This document shows, piece after piece, positions 1 through 9,273 of a stretch of 33,605 nucleotides of DNA. The notes below the pieces were generated by a model. That model saw only the letters and a list, made by a program, of their open reading frames with translations, was not told the DNA's origin and did no database searches. Within the stretch, counting starts at the first letter, position 1, and the number at the start of each line of letters is the position of its first letter. A program made the translations under genes and the position numbers. The stretch is from a bacterium (GTDB lineage Bacteria > Bacillota > Clostridia > Oscillospirales > Acutalibacteraceae), in NCBI GenBank assembly GCA_020624805.1, contig JAHKVW010000111.1, forward strand, positions 1 through 33,605. The letters run 5' to 3'.

Positions 1-147
1 AGATGATCTTTCGGATAAGTTTGCCCCTCATCCGACCAATTTGCTATAGCAAATTGCCCACCTTCCCCCCGAGGCGCCCCCGTTGGGGGAATGTCCGCAA
101 AGCGGACAAGGGGGGAGCCGCTTCCGGCGAGGAGAAGGCTTTTTTCA
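1..147. repeat. Dispersed repeat, copy 1
   Basis: Non-coding block almost identical to 5108-5251, and its right half matches 4921-5010. It contains a perfect 20-bp palindrome (CAATTTGCTATAGCAAATTG) followed by a GC-rich part with internal hairpins such as GTCCGCAAAGCGGAC. Short open frames across it are repeat shadows. It lies beyond the terminator of the ATPase operon. Confidence 0.8.
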
Positions 148-150
148 CAC

Positions 151-184
151 AAAAACGCCGCCCCGATCAAAACCAAGGGCGGCG
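151..184 (-). terminator. Intrinsic terminator of the V/A-ATPase operon
   Basis: On the minus strand CGCCGCCC pairs with GGGCGGCG across a 13-nt loop and is followed by TTTTT. It lies 15 bases past the subunit D stop codon, so it ends the long ATPase transcript. Confidence 0.85.
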
Positions 185-199
185 ATGTGTTACGCTGTA

Positions 200-808
200 T
201 TATTTCGATGTTTTTTGTTTCTTGATGACCTTTAATCGGGAGAATTCCTCTCTGTCCTTTTCGTCGAGCGCGTCGGTGATAAACTTGACGTCTCCTTCGA
301 ACTTGGGGATCATGATGTTCTTCAAGGCGTTGGCACGCTTTTGGGTCTGCTTGATGGCGACCGCAAGGCGATAGACGCTGTTCTCGATCTCGGCAAGCTC
401 CACGGTGAGGTATTTGGCACGCATAAAGAGAGCGACCGCCTCGTCGAATCGGGCGTTGGTATGGCTCAGACCGTAGTGCAGCTCATGCTCATCGGGCTTG
501 TCGATCGACAGGATCGGGATCTCGACGCCCATGATAGAGCGCGAATCCATCTTCACGCTGTTGTCGATGGGGACGGTCTTGGACAGCTCGTTACAGAAGC
601 CGAGCGAGATATTCGCTTTTTGCAGGGCGGTGTACGCTTCGGCAAACGCCGTGTCGATGGTGCCCTGGATCTCGGACGCGCGGTCGATCAGCGCCATCAT
701 CTCACGGATGAGGATGTTGCGCTTTTTGTCGAGCAGCTCGTAGCCGACTTTCGCCAGCGCCAGAGATTTTTTGATCGCGATCAAATTACCTTTAGTCGGT
801 ACAGCCAT
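200..808 (-). CDS. atpD: V/A-type ATPase subunit D
   Basis: Subunit D of the V/A-type ATPase, 202 residues, the usual size. It forms the central rotor shaft that turns inside the A3B3 head and couples ATP hydrolysis to ion transport through the c-ring. The start MAVPTKGNLIAIKKSLALAK is typical: a long N-terminal helix, with a second long helix near the C-terminus (about residues 140-190), together making the coiled coil. ATG at 808 is preceded by AGGGGTG. It is the last gene of the operon and sits just before the terminator. A 163-bp repeat-filled gap separates it from subunit B, so it may rely on readthrough from far upstream. Confidence 0.95.
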   Translation of the reverse strand: MAVPTKGNLIAIKKSLALAKVGYELLDKKRNILIREMMALIDRASEIQGTIDTAFAEAYTALQKANISLGFCNELSKTVPIDNSVKMDSRSIMGVEIPILSIDKPDEHELHYGLSHTNARFDEAVALFMRAKYLTVELAEIENSVYRLAVAIKQTQKRANALKNIMIPKFEGDVKFITDALDEKDREEFSRLKVIKKQKTSK

Positions 809-826
809 GATGTCACCCCTTTCTGT

Positions 827-978
827 AATGAGGAATTAGGAGTTAGGAATTAGGAATTATGGGAAATGCTTCGCATTTTGGATTCCTAAGTTTAACGGTG
901 ATGTTTCCATCATCTTATAAATGGGTGTGGGCAACGCCCACCATTCATTCCTAATTACTCATTCCTCATTCCTAATTC
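827..978. repeat. MITE-like element with GGAATTAG-type inverted arms
   Basis: The left arm is an array of GGAATTAGG/GAGTTAGG units (827-860). The right arm (about 943-978) carries the complementary CCTAATT/CATTCCT units. Between them are small hairpins: AAATGC-TTC-GCATTT and GTGGGC-AAC-GCCCAC. It fills the spacer between atpB and atpD and overlaps the last codons of atpB. No transposase is present, so it looks like a non-autonomous element. Confidence 0.65.
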
Positions 979-2345
979 TGATAGTATTGATCAAGCAATG
1001 CGTCATCAACTCTGTCCAGCTCGCTGCGGGGGAGGGTGGAGAGCAGCTTCCAGCCCAGATCCAAGCTTTGGTCGATGCTGCGGTTCTCGGTGAAGCCCTG
1101 ATTGACAAAGGTGTTCTCGAACTGTCTGCCGAATTCGATATACTTCTTGTCAGTATCGGACAATTCCTCCTCACCGATGACGGAGGCAAGGGATCGCGCG
1201 TCGATGACCTTCGCGTAGCTGGCGAAGAGCTGATTGCTCAGCGGCGCGTGGTCGGCTCTGGTATAGCCGTCGCCGATACCGTCCTTCATCAGTCGCGAAA
1301 GCGACGGTAGGACGTTGACGGGCGGATAGATGCCCTGCGCCTGCAGGCTTCTGTCAAGCACGATCTGACCCTCGGTGATGTAACCGGTCAAGTCCGGCAC
1401 GGGATGGGTGATATCGTCGTTGGGCATGGTCAAAATCGGGATCTGGGTCACGGAGCCTGTCGAGCCCTTGATCATACCGGCTCTCTCATACATCGACGCG
1501 AGGTCGCTGTACAGATAGCCGGGGTAGCCCTTACGTCCGGGAATCTCACCCTTGGATGATGAGAATTCACGCAGTGCCTCGGCATAAGAGGTCATGTCCG
1601 TCATGATGACGAGGATGTGCATATTCAGCTCAAAGGCGAGGTATTCCGCGATCGTCAGCGCGCATCGCGGGGTAAGGGTACGCTCGATGATCGGGTCGTT
1701 GCTCAGGTTTAACAGCATGGTAACATGCTGCATCACGCCCGCTTGCTCAAAGCTGCTGCGGAAATATTCCGCGACGTCGTTCTTGACGCCCATCGCGGCG
1801 AATACGACGCCGAAGTTGCTTTCATCCGCGCCGGTGATCTTCGCCTGACGGACGATCTGTACCGCCAGCTCATTATGCTTCATTCCGGAACCGGAGAAGA
1901 TCGGCAGCTTCTGACCGCGGATCAGGGTAGAGAGCGTGTCGATACTGGAAATACCGGTATTGATGTAGTTTCTCGGATACACGCGCGATACGGGATTGAT
2001 CGCCGTGCCGTTGATATCGCGGCGGGTCTCGGGATAGATGGGACCCAGTCCGTCGATCGGTCTGCCGGCGCCGTCGAGGATACGTCCGACGATCTCGGGA
2101 GAGAGAGGCATTTCCATCGGTCTGCCGGTCAGGATGGTGGCGGTGTTTTCCAGAGAGATATTCGAGGTGCCCTCAAAGACCTGCACCACGATCCGCTCAC
2201 CCTCGATCTGCACGACACGACCCTGTCGGGCGGTGCCGTCGGCGAGCTTGATGGTGACGATCTCCTCATAAGAAGCGCCTTTTACGCCGTCGAGCACGAC
2301 CAGAGAACCGTTGATCTCAGACACGCCGACATATTCGATAATCAT
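972..2345 (-). CDS. atpB: V/A-type ATPase subunit B
   Basis: Non-catalytic nucleotide-binding subunit B of the A3B3 head, 457 residues, full length. The family signature [24 protein letters not shown] region and the degenerate P-loop region ([16 protein letters not shown], no GKT) are visible, as expected for B rather than A. ATG at 2345 has a near-perfect ribosome site AAGGAGG. It begins 15 bases after the subunit A stop codon, so A and B are co-translated in equal amounts. Its last codons lie within the right arm of the repeat that follows. Confidence 0.97.
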   Translation of the reverse strand: MIIEYVGVSEINGSLVVLDGVKGASYEEIVTIKLADGTARQGRVVQIEGERIVVQVFEGTSNISLENTATILTGRPMEMPLSPEIVGRILDGAGRPIDGLGPIYPETRRDINGTAINPVSRVYPRNYINTGISSIDTLSTLIRGQKLPIFSGSGMKHNELAVQIVRQAKITGADESNFGVVFAAMGVKNDVAEYFRSSFEQAGVMQHVTMLLNLSNDPIIERTLTPRCALTIAEYLAFELNMHILVIMTDMTSYAEALREFSSSKGEIPGRKGYPGYLYSDLASMYERAGMIKGSTGSVTQIPILTMPNDDITHPVPDLTGYITEGQIVLDRSLQAQGIYPPVNVLPSLSRLMKDGIGDGYTRADHAPLSNQLFASYAKVIDARSLASVIGEEELSDTDKKYIEFGRQFENTFVNQGFTENRSIDQSLDLGWKLLSTLPRSELDRVDDALLDQYYQN

Positions 2346-2360
2346 AAGATACAGTCCTCC

Positions 2361-4112
2361 TTACCGTAATACGGCATTGATTTTTTCATCGATATCCCTG
2401 ATGTACTCGTCAAACATCTCGAGGTGATCGTTGGGGATATCGTACTTGATCTTGGTGACCTTTTCAAAAAGTCCCTGCTCGCGGATACGGCTGATCGGGA
2501 TATTCTCCGCGACCACCGCCTTGCTGCGCTCGTACAGGTGCAAAATCACCTGCATCATGCGCTTCTGCTTTTCGAGCGGAACATAGGTGTCGTCCTTATG
2601 GAACGCGTTTTGCTGTAAGAAGCCGACGCGGATGATCTTCGCGATCTCGATGATCAGCTTCTGGTCGTCGGGCAGAACGTCGGAGCCGATGAGCTTGACG
2701 ATCTCCATCAGGCGATTCTCCTCCTGCAATAACGCGGTAATGCTCGTGCGATAATCAATGAAGTCCTTACCGCAGTTTTCCGCGTACCACGGGTCGAGAT
2801 CGGTAAAGTATTCGCTGTAGCTGTCGTTCCAATTGATGGCGGGATAGTGTCTGGCGTAGGCAAGGCTCTTGTCGAGCGCCCAGAAACAGCGGGTAAAGCG
2901 CTTGGTGTTCTGGGTGACAGGCTCGGAAAAGTCCGATCCCTGCGGCGATACCGCGCCGATGATGGTGACGGAGCCCTGGTTGCCGCTGAGCACATCCGCT
3001 CTGCCGCCTCTTTCATAGAACTCGGACAGTCGTGAGGGCAGATATGCCGGAAAGCCTTCTTCCGCGGGCATTTCCTCCAGACGTCCGGAGATCTCTCGCA
3101 GCGCCTCCGCCCAGCGGGAGGTGGAATCCGCCATGATCGCGACGTCATAGCCCATATCACGGTAGTATTCCGCGAGGGTGATGCCGGTGTAGATCGAGGC
3201 TTCACGCGCCGCGACAGGCATATTGGAGGTGTTAGCGATCAGGGTAGTTCTGTCGGTCATCGGATAACCCGACTTAGGGTCGATCAGCTCCGAAAACTCC
3301 TGCAGCACCTGACTCATCTCGTTGCCGCGCTCACCGCAGCCGACATAGACGATGATGTCCGCGTCGCACCACTTCGCCAGCTGATGCTGGGTCATGGTCT
3401 TGCCGGTGCCGAAGCCGCCGGGGATCGCCGCGGTACCGCCCTTAGAAACAGGGAAGAGGGTATCAATGACGCGCTGTCCGGTGATCAGCGGAACGGTGGG
3501 GGTAAGGCGCTCCTTGACGGGGCGCGGGGTACGGATCGGCCATCTTTGGCACAGGGTCAGCTCATGGATGGCGCCGAATTCGTCCTCTATCTTGACGATG
3601 GTATCATGCAGTTTGTACTTGCCGTCGGGCATCGCCTCGACGACCTTGCCGGAGAGCGTCGGCGGCACCATCATTTTATGCGTAATAATATGGGTTTCGG
3701 GAGCGGTGGCATAGATCATACCACCGACAAGTCGGTCGCCGACCTTGACGGTGATGGTGACGTCCCATTCCTTGTCGGGGTCAAGGGGAGATACCGAGGA
3801 GCCGCGGCTGATGAACGCGCCGCAGTCCTTTTCGATCTGCGCGAGCGGTCGCTCGATACCGTCGAAGATGTTGTCGAGGATACCGGGACCGAGCAAGAGA
3901 TTCATGCGCGTATGGGTGCCCTCAACAGGGTCGCCGGGCATGAGACCGGTGGTCTCCTCATAGCACTGGATCGTGGTATAGGCGGAGGTAATGCCGATGA
4001 CCTCGCCGACTAAGCGCTGTTTGCCGACATAGACCATCTCCATCATCGAGAACTCCTTCGCCTCTTTGACGGTGACGACAGGGCCGTTCACGCCGTAAAT
4101 CACATTAGCCAT
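2361..4112 (-). CDS. atpA: V/A-type ATPase catalytic subunit A
   Basis: Catalytic ATP-hydrolysing subunit, 583 residues. The P-loop GGFGTGKT is at residues 232-239, followed by GERGNE at 260-265, which includes the catalytic glutamate region. The long non-homologous insertion typical of V/A-type A subunits lies between the N-terminal barrel and the P-loop. An open frame runs further upstream, but ATG at 4112 (MANVIYGVNGPVV) is chosen because it matches the family start, has the site GGTGGTG just upstream, and begins 2 bases after the subunit E stop. A and E are therefore translationally coupled. Confidence 0.97.
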   Translation of the reverse strand: MANVIYGVNGPVVTVKEAKEFSMMEMVYVGKQRLVGEVIGITSAYTTIQCYEETTGLMPGDPVEGTHTRMNLLLGPGILDNIFDGIERPLAQIEKDCGAFISRGSSVSPLDPDKEWDVTITVKVGDRLVGGMIYATAPETHIITHKMMVPPTLSGKVVEAMPDGKYKLHDTIVKIEDEFGAIHELTLCQRWPIRTPRPVKERLTPTVPLITGQRVIDTLFPVSKGGTAAIPGGFGTGKTMTQHQLAKWCDADIIVYVGCGERGNEMSQVLQEFSELIDPKSGYPMTDRTTLIANTSNMPVAAREASIYTGITLAEYYRDMGYDVAIMADSTSRWAEALREISGRLEEMPAEEGFPAYLPSRLSEFYERGGRADVLSGNQGSVTIIGAVSPQGSDFSEPVTQNTKRFTRCFWALDKSLAYARHYPAINWNDSYSEYFTDLDPWYAENCGKDFIDYRTSITALLQEENRLMEIVKLIGSDVLPDDQKLIIEIAKIIRVGFLQQNAFHKDDTYVPLEKQKRMMQVILHLYERSKAVVAENIPISRIREQGLFEKVTKIKYDIPNDHLEMFDEYIRDIDEKINAVLR

Positions 4113-4114
4113 CG

Positions 4115-4705
4115 TTACACCACCTTCATTGAACATGTTTCGATGAACCATCCGCGCTGTTCCTCCAAGCGGGAATCCAGCGTGTCGTCCATCAATATTC
4201 CCAGTTCGGGACAATTCGCCTTGACGCCGCCGATCAGGATATGGGGATCCACGGTGATCCGCGCGTCGGGAAAGACGTCTGCGATCAAGCCACGCTTCTC
4301 CTCGTCAGTCGGAGCGATCGCGATATCACACCGCGCCGTGCCGCATTTGACCTTGATCTCGGCCAGAGAACGTCCGAGAAAACGGTTGTAATCGTCCGTT
4401 TCGGTGAAGGCGACCAGTTTTTGCTTCGCTTCGTCAAAGACCTTGTCAGCAAGCGTCTGACGCTCCGCGAACAGCTCGTTGCGCAGGGCAAGCTCCTTCT
4501 TCGCAAGGTCGTTGACGATCACCGCCTTGCGGCGTGAGATATCCTCGCGGATCAGGTCATAAGCGTCCTGCAAGCCCTGTTCCGTCGCCTGTTCGATTTT
4601 GGTATTCTTATAATCCTCGATCTCCTGCGTGATCTGCGCCTTCTGCTGTTCGGCGTATTTGTTGATCGCGTCAAGAAACTTGGATTCTTTTGTCTTTTCG
4701 TTCAT
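4115..4705 (-). CDS. atpE: V/A-type ATPase subunit E
   Basis: Peripheral-stalk subunit E, 196 residues. The N-terminal half (residues 1-100) is highly charged and helical, rich in Lys, Glu and Gln, as in the stalk that pairs with subunit H/G. The C-terminal half is a globular domain that binds the top of the head, with the conserved pattern near DPHILIGGVKANCPELGI. ATG at 4705 has AGAGGA upstream. It is followed 2 bases later by atpA. Upstream lies about 670 bp of repeat DNA separating it from atpF, an unusual break inside this operon. Confidence 0.9.
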   Translation of the reverse strand: MNEKTKESKFLDAINKYAEQQKAQITQEIEDYKNTKIEQATEQGLQDAYDLIREDISRRKAVIVNDLAKKELALRNELFAERQTLADKVFDEAKQKLVAFTETDDYNRFLGRSLAEIKVKCGTARCDIAIAPTDEEKRGLIADVFPDARITVDPHILIGGVKANCPELGILMDDTLDSRLEEQRGWFIETCSMKVV

Positions 4706-4719
4706 AATATTCCTCTAAG

Positions 4720-4860
4720 GTAGGGCGGGGGTTTACTCCCGCCGATACTTATCCTTTTTGCTGTCGTTATCATGCAGAGCATGACAAACCATATGATTAT
4801 GCTTCGCTATTAGCGTCGATGATATGACAACGCTTCGGCGGGAGCAAGCCCCCGCCCTAC
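4720..4860. repeat. MITE-like inverted-repeat element
   Basis: Terminal arms 4720-4745 and 4835-4860 are inverted repeats matching at 24 of 26 positions. Each starts at the outer end with GTAGGGCGGGGG. The 140-bp element has no coding capacity and sits 15 bases upstream of the atpE start codon. Confidence 0.75.
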
Positions 4861-4920
4861 GGACGCGTGCATCTTTATCCTTGCGATTGAAACGTAACAT
4901 GCGCACGTTGTAGGTTAATC

Positions 4921-5030
4921 GAGCCTTCCCCTTGGGGTGCCCCCGTTGGGGGAATGTCCGCAAAGCGGAAAAGGGGGGAGCCGCTTCCGGCGAGGAGAAG
5001 GTGTCACCGGAGGTGACGGATGAGGGGATA
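4921..5030. repeat. Dispersed repeat, copy 2
   Basis: Shares the GC-rich half of the repeat at 1-147 and 5108-5251: CCCCGTTGGGGGAATGTCCG and the following segment to GGCGAGGAGAAGG. It then diverges into GTGTCACCGGAGGTGAC, itself a small palindrome. Confidence 0.7.
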
Positions 5031-5107
5031 ACCTTTCCTGACCATGTCGGACTCGGTGAGGCTGAATGTGTACCGAGAAAGATGGAAGTGTCTCGTCCCC
5101 TTTGTTA

Positions 5108-5251
5108 AGATGATCTTTCGGATAAGTCAGCCCCTCATCCGACCAATTTGCGTAGGGCAAATTGCCCACCTTCCCCCCGAGGCGCCCCCGTTGGGGGAAT
5201 GTCCGCAAAGCGGACAAGGGGGGAGCCGCTTCCGGCGAGGAGAAGGCTTTT
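5108..5251. repeat. Dispersed repeat, copy 3
   Basis: Near-identical over about 140 bp to positions 1-147. The small central palindrome differs: CAATTTGC-GTAGG-GCAAATTG here versus CAATTTGC-TATA-GCAAATTG in copy 1. The stem is kept and only the loop changes. Confidence 0.8.
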
Positions 5252-5362
5252 TGATTCTGCTACACGTCACAGTGTCACAGAAAAAGGATGCGCGCATCCC
5301 GCACTCGTCCCCGAGGGAAGGCTTTTTGATTCTGCTACACGTCACAGTGTCACAGAAAAAGG
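5242..5362. repeat. Direct repeat of 46 bp, period 75
   Basis: The 46-bp unit that begins GAAGGCTTTTTGATTCTGCT is found at 5242-5287 and exactly again at 5317-5362. The second copy ends 12 bases before the atpF stop codon. Together with the flanking repeats it fills the F-E spacer of the ATPase operon; no gene is seen between 4706 and 5374. Confidence 0.8.
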
Positions 5363-5374
5363 CGTACACGCCCG

Positions 5375-5686
5375 TCATTTCATCTCCACGCCGATGGCGT
5401 CCTTGACATACTTTGAGATACTGTCCTTGGTCTGACCGTTGCCGTGGCGGTCGGGGATCTCAATGATCAGGGGCTTCGGGCAGTTGAGCTTGATGTCATA
5501 CACCGTTTCTCTGACCAGATTGAGCAGGGTAGAGGTCATCAGAATGACCGCGATATCGTCCTGCTGCATGAGCTCCTTGAGCTTCTCTCTGACCTCATGC
5601 TCCTGATGGATCACTACGCCCTCCACACCGGACATGCGCATCCCCATCAGGGTGTCGTCGTTATCGCTTAACAGATACATCCTCAT
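5375..5686 (-). CDS. atpF: V/A-type ATPase subunit F
   Basis: Small central-stalk subunit F, 103 residues, which binds subunit D and influences ATPase activity. The fold signature is visible: MRMYLLSDNDDTLMGMRMSG at the start, and ILMTSTLL and PLIIEIPDRHG strands typical of the Rossmann-like F domain. ATG at 5686 lies 4 bases after the atpK stop with only a weak ribosome site, so translation is probably coupled to atpK. A second ATG two codons later is possible. Confidence 0.92.
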   Translation of the reverse strand: MRMYLLSDNDDTLMGMRMSGVEGVVIHQEHEVREKLKELMQQDDIAVILMTSTLLNLVRETVYDIKLNCPKPLIIEIPDRHGNGQTKDSISKYVKDAIGVEMK

Positions 5687-5690
5687 GGTA

Positions 5691-6116
5691 TCAGAGGCTC
5701 GAGATGATCATGATGGAGATCAGCATACCGTACAGCGCGCAGCCTTCACCGAGCGCAACGAAGATGATCGATTTACCGAAGTTCTTGGGATCCTCGGAAG
5801 TAGCGCCGATCGCCGCGGGCGCGGAGCCGCCGACAGCGATACCGCCGCCGATACAGGAAAGACCGGTGGACAGGCCTGCCGAGATATAGCCCAGACCCTT
5901 TGAGGAAGAAGCCGCAGCCTCGACCGCGGTGGAAGCGTCAGCCGCGTGAGCGACCAGCGGGGTGATCAGACAGAATGCCGATACCGCGAGGAAGGAGAAG
6001 ATCTGGGTCAACACAGCGCGCTTGGGGCTTTTGCCGTTCTTGAAGGAACGGATACAAAGCAGTACGGAAATCACAAGAAAAGCGGCGGGAATAAACATCA
6101 ATAAATACTGTAACAT
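5691..6116 (-). CDS. atpK: V/A-type ATPase subunit K (c-ring proteolipid)
   Basis: Membrane rotor subunit, 141 residues. An N-terminal hydrophobic pair (residues 1-22 and 35-58, ending ITPLVAHA) precedes the true c-subunit hairpin: glycine-rich helix GLGYISAGLSTGLSCIGGG (74-92) and a second helix carrying the ion-binding glutamate E124 in ALGEGCALYG. Only one ion-binding hairpin is present, unlike duplicated 16-kDa NtpK proteins; this layout is known in clostridia. Whether H+ or Na+ is carried cannot be told. ATG at 6116 is chosen because GGAGGT precedes it. An upstream in-frame extension only translates repeat DNA. Confidence 0.93.
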   Translation of the reverse strand: MLQYLLMFIPAAFLVISVLLCIRSFKNGKSPKRAVLTQIFSFLAVSAFCLITPLVAHAADASTAVEAAASSSKGLGYISAGLSTGLSCIGGGIAVGGSAPAAIGATSEDPKNFGKSIIFVALGEGCALYGMLISIMIISSL

Positions 6117-6141
6117 GGGTTGTACCTCCAAATTATAAATA

Positions 6142-6220
6142 GTCATTGCGAGGCTTTTAAGCCGTGGCAATCTCAACATATTTCATTTGTCATTGCGAGG
6201 CTTTTAAGCCGTGGCAATCT
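6142..6220. repeat. Two copies of a 32-bp hairpin repeat
   Basis: Two identical 32-bp units at 6142-6173 and 6189-6220, of the form GTCATTGCGAGGC ... GTGGCAATCT. The ends are imperfectly complementary (ATTGC/GCAAT). They lie in the I-K spacer of the ATPase operon. Two longer members of the same family are at 9274-9379. Confidence 0.85.
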
Positions 6221-6231
6221 ATACCTTATTC

Positions 6232-8175
6232 TTAATCAGTCAAATTCTTCACATTGACCGGCTCAAATTTTCTGCCGTCGCCGATGTAGAATCTGCTGAA
6301 CATCTCGTAGTATTCGAGTCGAAGCACCTGGATGCCGACGAGCAGTGCCTCGAGCGCCATGACCAGCACATTGCCTAAGACAATGGTGATGGTGGATCCG
6401 ACGGGTCCGAACATCCCTGCCATGACGAATACGACCTCCATCATACCGGCATGCACCAGTACGAACGCGCCGACTCTCAAAAAGCTCATCGTGTTGGTCA
6501 CGTAGCTGAGCAGCACCTCGAACATCTCGAAGAAGTTGTCCACAAAGAACGATCCGAAGCCGCCCTCAAAGAGCTTTTTCTCTCCGCGGAGCTTCTTGGA
6601 TAAGGGCTCCCGCAGGAAGATCAGGATCAGCGGCAGGACGATCAGTCCGATGATATAGGGGGTGGTCATGATGTTGACGCCCAAGAGCAGTGTGCAGACC
6701 AGTCCCGCGACCAGCGCGGTGTAGAACACCAGTCCGCTCACGCCGTTCACGCCGAACAGCGCGCCTCCGATATCCTTGCGTTTCAGACACGAAATGATGT
6801 TGAGGATCATGGCGACCATCAACAGCACCACGCCGATCCCGACCGCGCCGAAGATCAGCATCTTGGTCGTCTCGCCCTCCATCACGTGGATGGGTTTATC
6901 ATTCAGCCCGAACAGCGCCTTATACACGGGCGTGAGCAATTCCTCAAAGCCGAATACCGAGCCGAAGATGAAGCCGAAGATCGTCGAGCAGATCGAGCAG
7001 GGGATCAGCAGCGCGCCCAGCGGCATCTTCTTGACCTTGAGCATGATGATCGCGGCGATCAGCAGCATGATGCCCTGACCGACGTCGGCGAACATGATTC
7101 CGAACAGCAGGGTATAGGTGATTGCGATAAAGCCCGAGGGGTCGATCTCCTGCGAGTTCGGCAGTCCGTACATCTCGGTGTAGTACTCGAACGGACGGAA
7201 GAAGAAGGGGTTTTTGAGCTTGACCGGCGGCGAGTGCTTGATCTCATCCTTGGCGTTGGTGAAGGTCACCTCCACGCTTTCGATCGCGGAGAGCAGGCTT
7301 TCCACCTGACCCTCATATTCCGCCGGGATCCATCCGACCAGCACAAAGCTCTTGCGGTATTTGCAGGCGTGCGTCTTGATGGACAGATACGCGTGATGTC
7401 GGCACAGCGAGGTGAAGATCTTATGGATATCATCCGTATGGCGCTTCGCGTAGTCGTCGATCTCCTTGTCGAGCGTCCTTACCTGTGCATCAAGCTGTGT
7501 TTTCAGCTCCTTCTGCTGTTTGACGTAATTCGACGGCGTGTCGTGGATATCATCGAGCTCCACGCGCTCAAAATACAGTCGGGAAAAGATCCTGTCAATC
7601 TTATCCGCCTCACTGACCGGAACGACATACACGCCCCAGTAGTACAGATCATCACGCGAGCAGGGGAAGAATTCGACATACGGATTCTCTTTGTAGTTGT
7701 CGAGCTTGATGTAGCTGTCCTTAGGCAGCTTGCCGAAGCGGGTAAAGATATACTCACAGTCGTTGACCTTGTTGATATCCAGCGTCAGATCGACATAGTG
7801 TTCCGCCTTTTCGATATTCTCGGTACAGACGATGATCTCCCGCCGCAGTGTGTCGCGCCTCTCGATCAGCGAACCCAGCTCTCTGGCGGTATCGCCGACA
7901 AAGCGGTTCGCTTCCTCAAAGCCCAGATCCTTTTCTTCGGGAAGATCGACGATCCGGGGTCTGATACCGGCGCCGTTCATCAGCTCCCTGAGCCTTTCGA
8001 GCAGCGGTTCAAATTCATTGGATGCGTTCACGGGGATCATGTTCTCGTTATCCGAGTAGAACTCCGCGGTTTCATCCGGCTGGAAAACGCCCGTCTGACC
8101 GAGTGCGGCAGCGACGTCATCCAGATAGCTCATCAAGCCGATGACGTTGACGAGCTTCATTCTTTCCAATGCCAT
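6232..8175 (-). CDS. atpI: V/A-type ATPase subunit I (a-subunit)
   Basis: Membrane stator subunit, 647 residues. The N-terminal half (about 1-340) is the soluble arm with long coiled-coil stretches that contacts the peripheral stalks. The C-terminal half has seven to eight membrane helices, beginning near FGIMFADVGQGIMLL. Conserved arginines of the ion half-channels are seen at about R567 (SFLRVGAF) and R619 (VLRLEYYEMFSRFY). ATG at 8175 has GAGGTG upstream and lies 15 bases after the atpC stop. The spacer to atpK holds a duplicated repeat. Confidence 0.95.
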   Translation of the reverse strand: MALERMKLVNVIGLMSYLDDVAAALGQTGVFQPDETAEFYSDNENMIPVNASNEFEPLLERLRELMNGAGIRPRIVDLPEEKDLGFEEANRFVGDTARELGSLIERRDTLRREIIVCTENIEKAEHYVDLTLDINKVNDCEYIFTRFGKLPKDSYIKLDNYKENPYVEFFPCSRDDLYYWGVYVVPVSEADKIDRIFSRLYFERVELDDIHDTPSNYVKQQKELKTQLDAQVRTLDKEIDDYAKRHTDDIHKIFTSLCRHHAYLSIKTHACKYRKSFVLVGWIPAEYEGQVESLLSAIESVEVTFTNAKDEIKHSPPVKLKNPFFFRPFEYYTEMYGLPNSQEIDPSGFIAITYTLLFGIMFADVGQGIMLLIAAIIMLKVKKMPLGALLIPCSICSTIFGFIFGSVFGFEELLTPVYKALFGLNDKPIHVMEGETTKMLIFGAVGIGVVLLMVAMILNIISCLKRKDIGGALFGVNGVSGLVFYTALVAGLVCTLLLGVNIMTTPYIIGLIVLPLILIFLREPLSKKLRGEKKLFEGGFGSFFVDNFFEMFEVLLSYVTNTMSFLRVGAFVLVHAGMMEVVFVMAGMFGPVGSTITIVLGNVLVMALEALLVGIQVLRLEYYEMFSRFYIGDGRKFEPVNVKNLTD

Positions 8176-8190
8176 ATTTTCACCTCAACT

Positions 8191-9216
8191 TTACAGGATG
8201 AGTATTTCTAAGATTTTATCCGGCTCGATCTGATACCGAACGCCCTCCACGACGGCGATCACGTTGTTGAGCTCCGTCAGGGATACGATGCGATAGGCGA
8301 GGAGCACGATCTCGGGATTGGTGGAGAAGTACAGCTGGCGACGGCACATCTCAAAGCTTCCCTGTACCGCCATCTCGCTGTCCGCGTCGATGGTTTTTGC
8401 CTTTTTGCCGACGCCGGTGCGCTTGAGCTCCTCGCGGATCTCCTCATATTCTTCCTTGGACAAGATCCTGTCAAGGTTCTTACCCGTGAGCTTGCCGTAT
8501 CGCAGCAGATGCTTTCTGATCTCATCGTTACTCAGATGATAATTCTTTTTGAGTCGGATGATACGGGAGTAGTTTTGATAATCGGACAGGGTGTCGAACA
8601 GCTTGATCAGTTCATTCCTGTCCTTTTTGTTTTTGATCGAACCGATATCGGTATAGAGCTGATCGAGATTATCGTTCTCCAGCGCGTCCTCGATGGCAGC
8701 AAGATCATAGTCGCCGTTATCATCGGGCGGGAACTGCCGCAGGATATCCGCGTAGTCGGTGCGCTCCAGTACACTCACCAGTTCCTTGTGGCTGTGGATG
8801 GAAGAGAGTTTCTCCAGCGCGATATCCGTATGCTGTGTAAAGTACAGCGGCAGAGAGAAGAGGTATTCCCGCGGTCGTCCGATGGACAGCAGCGTGATGA
8901 ACTTCATCAACTCCGATATCTCCGTGCTTCTCAGGATGTATTTCGTCACGGGCGTATCGCCCTGATTGTACTTGCACAGTGTCAAAAGCTCCTCAAACTG
9001 CCTTTCACGTATGAGCTGCTCGAGGTTGCCGCGATGGATATCGTTACTGACCTTATCGAGAAACACCTGATAATGAGTGTAGGATTTAAGATATTGCACC
9101 ACCTCGCCGACGGATTCGCATTTGACCATCGCGCGGAAGTCCTTTTCCGTCAGGCGCTTGCCGTATTTGGTTTTGATCTTCGCGATGATCGCGGAGGCGG
9201 GATTAATGATCGCCAT
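8191..9216 (-). CDS. atpC: V/A-type ATPase subunit C
   Basis: Subunit C (AC39 family), 341 residues, which sits as a socket between the central stalk and the c-ring. It is almost all helical, with the family pattern of three repeated helical bundles; the start MAIINPASAIIAKIKTKYGK and the late motif QLYFSTNPEIVLLAYRIVSL are typical. ATG at 9216 is preferred over an upstream in-frame start because GGTGGTGAG precedes it. A 177-bp spacer with two repeat copies separates it from atpH. Confidence 0.93.
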   Translation of the reverse strand: MAIINPASAIIAKIKTKYGKRLTEKDFRAMVKCESVGEVVQYLKSYTHYQVFLDKVSNDIHRGNLEQLIRERQFEELLTLCKYNQGDTPVTKYILRSTEISELMKFITLLSIGRPREYLFSLPLYFTQHTDIALEKLSSIHSHKELVSVLERTDYADILRQFPPDDNGDYDLAAIEDALENDNLDQLYTDIGSIKNKKDRNELIKLFDTLSDYQNYSRIIRLKKNYHLSNDEIRKHLLRYGKLTGKNLDRILSKEEYEEIREELKRTGVGKKAKTIDADSEMAVQGSFEMCRRQLYFSTNPEIVLLAYRIVSLTELNNVIAVVEGVRYQIEPDKILEILIL

Positions 9217-9273
9217 GCACTCACCACCTTTCTGTGTTGATAAAAGCACTTAAAACATGATTGTATATCAATT

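Noticed and set aside
3..374. Open reading frame over the left repeat and the end of atpD
   Set aside because: It translates repeat DNA, a terminator and the antisense of atpD; no ribosome site or family match.
4915..5435. Several overlapping open frames in the F-E spacer
   Set aside because: They run through repeat copies on both strands with repeated peptide segments and no start signals.
6886..8211. 441-codon plus-strand frame opposite atpI
   Set aside because: Antisense shadow of a clear membrane ATPase subunit; GC-rich codon bias explains it.
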